Positions 5,591 through 5,774 of a stretch of DNA of 5,774 nt are shown piece after piece. The stretch comes from Deltaproteobacteria bacterium UBA5754. Its GTDB lineage: Bacteria > Desulfobacterota > Dissulfuribacteria > Dissulfuribacterales > UBA5754. Positions within the stretch are counted from its first letter, which is position 1. Each line of letters begins with the position of its first letter. Under the pieces are notes generated by a model. It searched no databases and was not told the origin of the DNA. It saw nothing but the letters and a program-made list of their open reading frames with translations. Where the stretch lies: assembly GCA_002419025.1 (NCBI GenBank), contig DIFG01000087.1, positions 48,010-53,783 on the forward strand, given 5' to 3'. The position numbers and the translations under genes are program-made.

Positions 5591-5635
5591 GATCCCTCTC
5601 AAAAAGCCCGAGATGCCCTGTCTGCCGCAGGCAGG
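5591..5635 (+). repeat. Dispersed hairpin repeat, copy 2
   Basis: Direct repeat of 4071-4114, with one extra G after the A-run and a few substitutions in the stem. The hairpin arms are CCTGTCTG (5617-5624) and CAGGCAGG (5628-5635), with one G-T pair and a 3-base loop. The two copies flank perR and the peroxiredoxin gene in the same orientation, about 1.5 kb apart. Confidence 0.7.
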
Positions 5636-5638
5636 AGG

Positions 5639-5669
5639 CACGAAATTTTCGGCTCTTCGTCATTTCGTG
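5639..5669. repeat. Inverted repeat adjoining hairpin repeat copy 2
   Basis: CACGAAAT (5639-5646) and ATTTCGTG (5662-5669) are perfect 8-base complements with a 15-base loop. It begins 3 bases after the end of the dispersed repeat and may belong to it, although copy 1 does not continue in this way. Confidence 0.4.
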
Positions 5670-5714
5670 TGGAATTTGATCGGTTTCCAGTGCGCAGTTG
5701 CATACCGCCTCGTC

Positions 5715-5734
5715 ATTCCGGCGGAGGCCGGAAT
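5715..5734. repeat. ATTCC...GGAAT palindromic repeat
   Basis: ATTCCGGC (5715-5722), loop GGAG, GCCGGAAT (5727-5734) is a perfect 8-base stem, flanked by GTC before and CCAG after. This matches the general form of the widespread dispersed repeat (GTCATTCC...GGAATCCAG, like the dRS3 units of Neisseria) that often yields the spurious peptide VIPAEAGIQ. Only one copy is in the window. Confidence 0.6.
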
Positions 5735-5753
5735 CCAGTATAGAACGTGAATT

Positions 5754-5774
5754 ATGAAGCCGTGCGTCTATCTT
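5754..5774 (+). CDS. Possible 5' end of a gene cut off by the window edge
   Basis: An ATG is followed by seven open codons to the window end, reading MKPCVYL. Many PIN-domain (VapC-like) proteins begin with a similar MKPxVYLET stretch, so this could be the start of one. No clear ribosome site precedes it, and seven residues are far too few to assign a family. Confidence 0.2.

Larger units (their letters stand above)
5308..5753. other. Repeat-rich intergenic region without a convincing gene
   Basis: About 450 bases upstream of the perR promoter. Apart from the palindromic elements listed separately, there is no ribosome site followed by a protein-like frame on either strand. The longest frame (5526-5750, plus) is a translation of repeats: its KPEMPCL and VIPAEAGIQ peptides are the signature products of two palindromic repeats. 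It reads as a landing site for small dispersed repeats between two transcription units. Confidence 0.7.

Noticed and set aside
5462..5635. Possible CRISPR array from the repeated units
   Set aside because: The two 34-base units are inverted relative to each other and internally palindromic, the other repeat is a different sequence, and there is no series of direct repeats with regular spacers and no cas gene.
5526..5750. 74-codon plus-strand frame in the right intergenic region
   Set aside because: Its peptide is made of translated dispersed repeats (KPEMPCL and VIPAEAGIQ), and there is no ribosome site.

Overview
The window carries six protein genes, all on the minus strand and read from right to left: a PerR/Fur-type repressor, a typical 2-Cys peroxiredoxin, an exported five-haem c-type cytochrome with a C-terminal beta-rich region, an exported eight-haem cytochrome of the hydroxylamine oxidoreductase (HAO) type, a desulfoferrodoxin (2Fe superoxide reductase) and a bacterial ferritin. 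A class I desulfoferrodoxin beside PerR and two multihaem cytochromes suggests an anaerobic or microaerophilic bacterium with a periplasm, most like sulfate- or metal-reducing Desulfobacterota (former Deltaproteobacteria). This taxonomic guess rests on gene content, not on a database match.

Layout: bases 1-66 are non-coding sequence past the last gene. Ferritin (67-591) and desulfoferrodoxin (598-972) are separated by 6 bases. A 71-base gap holding a GC-rich inverted repeat separates them from the octahaem cytochrome (1044-2564), which follows the five-haem cytochrome (2586-3959) by 21 bases. A 220-base gap (3960-4179) holds a possible internal promoter and one copy of a dispersed hairpin repeat. 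Next come peroxiredoxin (4180-4770) and perR (4776-5258), 5 bases apart. The right end (5259-5774) holds a clear promoter overlapped by perfect palindromic PerR/Fur-type operators, then about 450 bases with no convincing gene but several dispersed palindromic repeats. The last 21 bases might be the start of a plus-strand gene.

How it works together: peroxiredoxin removes peroxide, desulfoferrodoxin reduces superoxide to peroxide, ferritin stores the ferrous iron that would drive Fenton chemistry, and PerR would sense peroxide and repress its own promoter. These are cytoplasmic functions. The unusual part is the pair of exported multihaem cytochromes in the middle of this set. A tetrahaem c554-like cytochrome next to an HAO-type octahaem protein recalls the hao-cycA pairing of ammonia oxidisers. 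Here the pair sits among oxidative-stress genes, so it may be a periplasmic detoxification or electron-disposal module for reactive nitrogen or oxygen species. That role is inferred.
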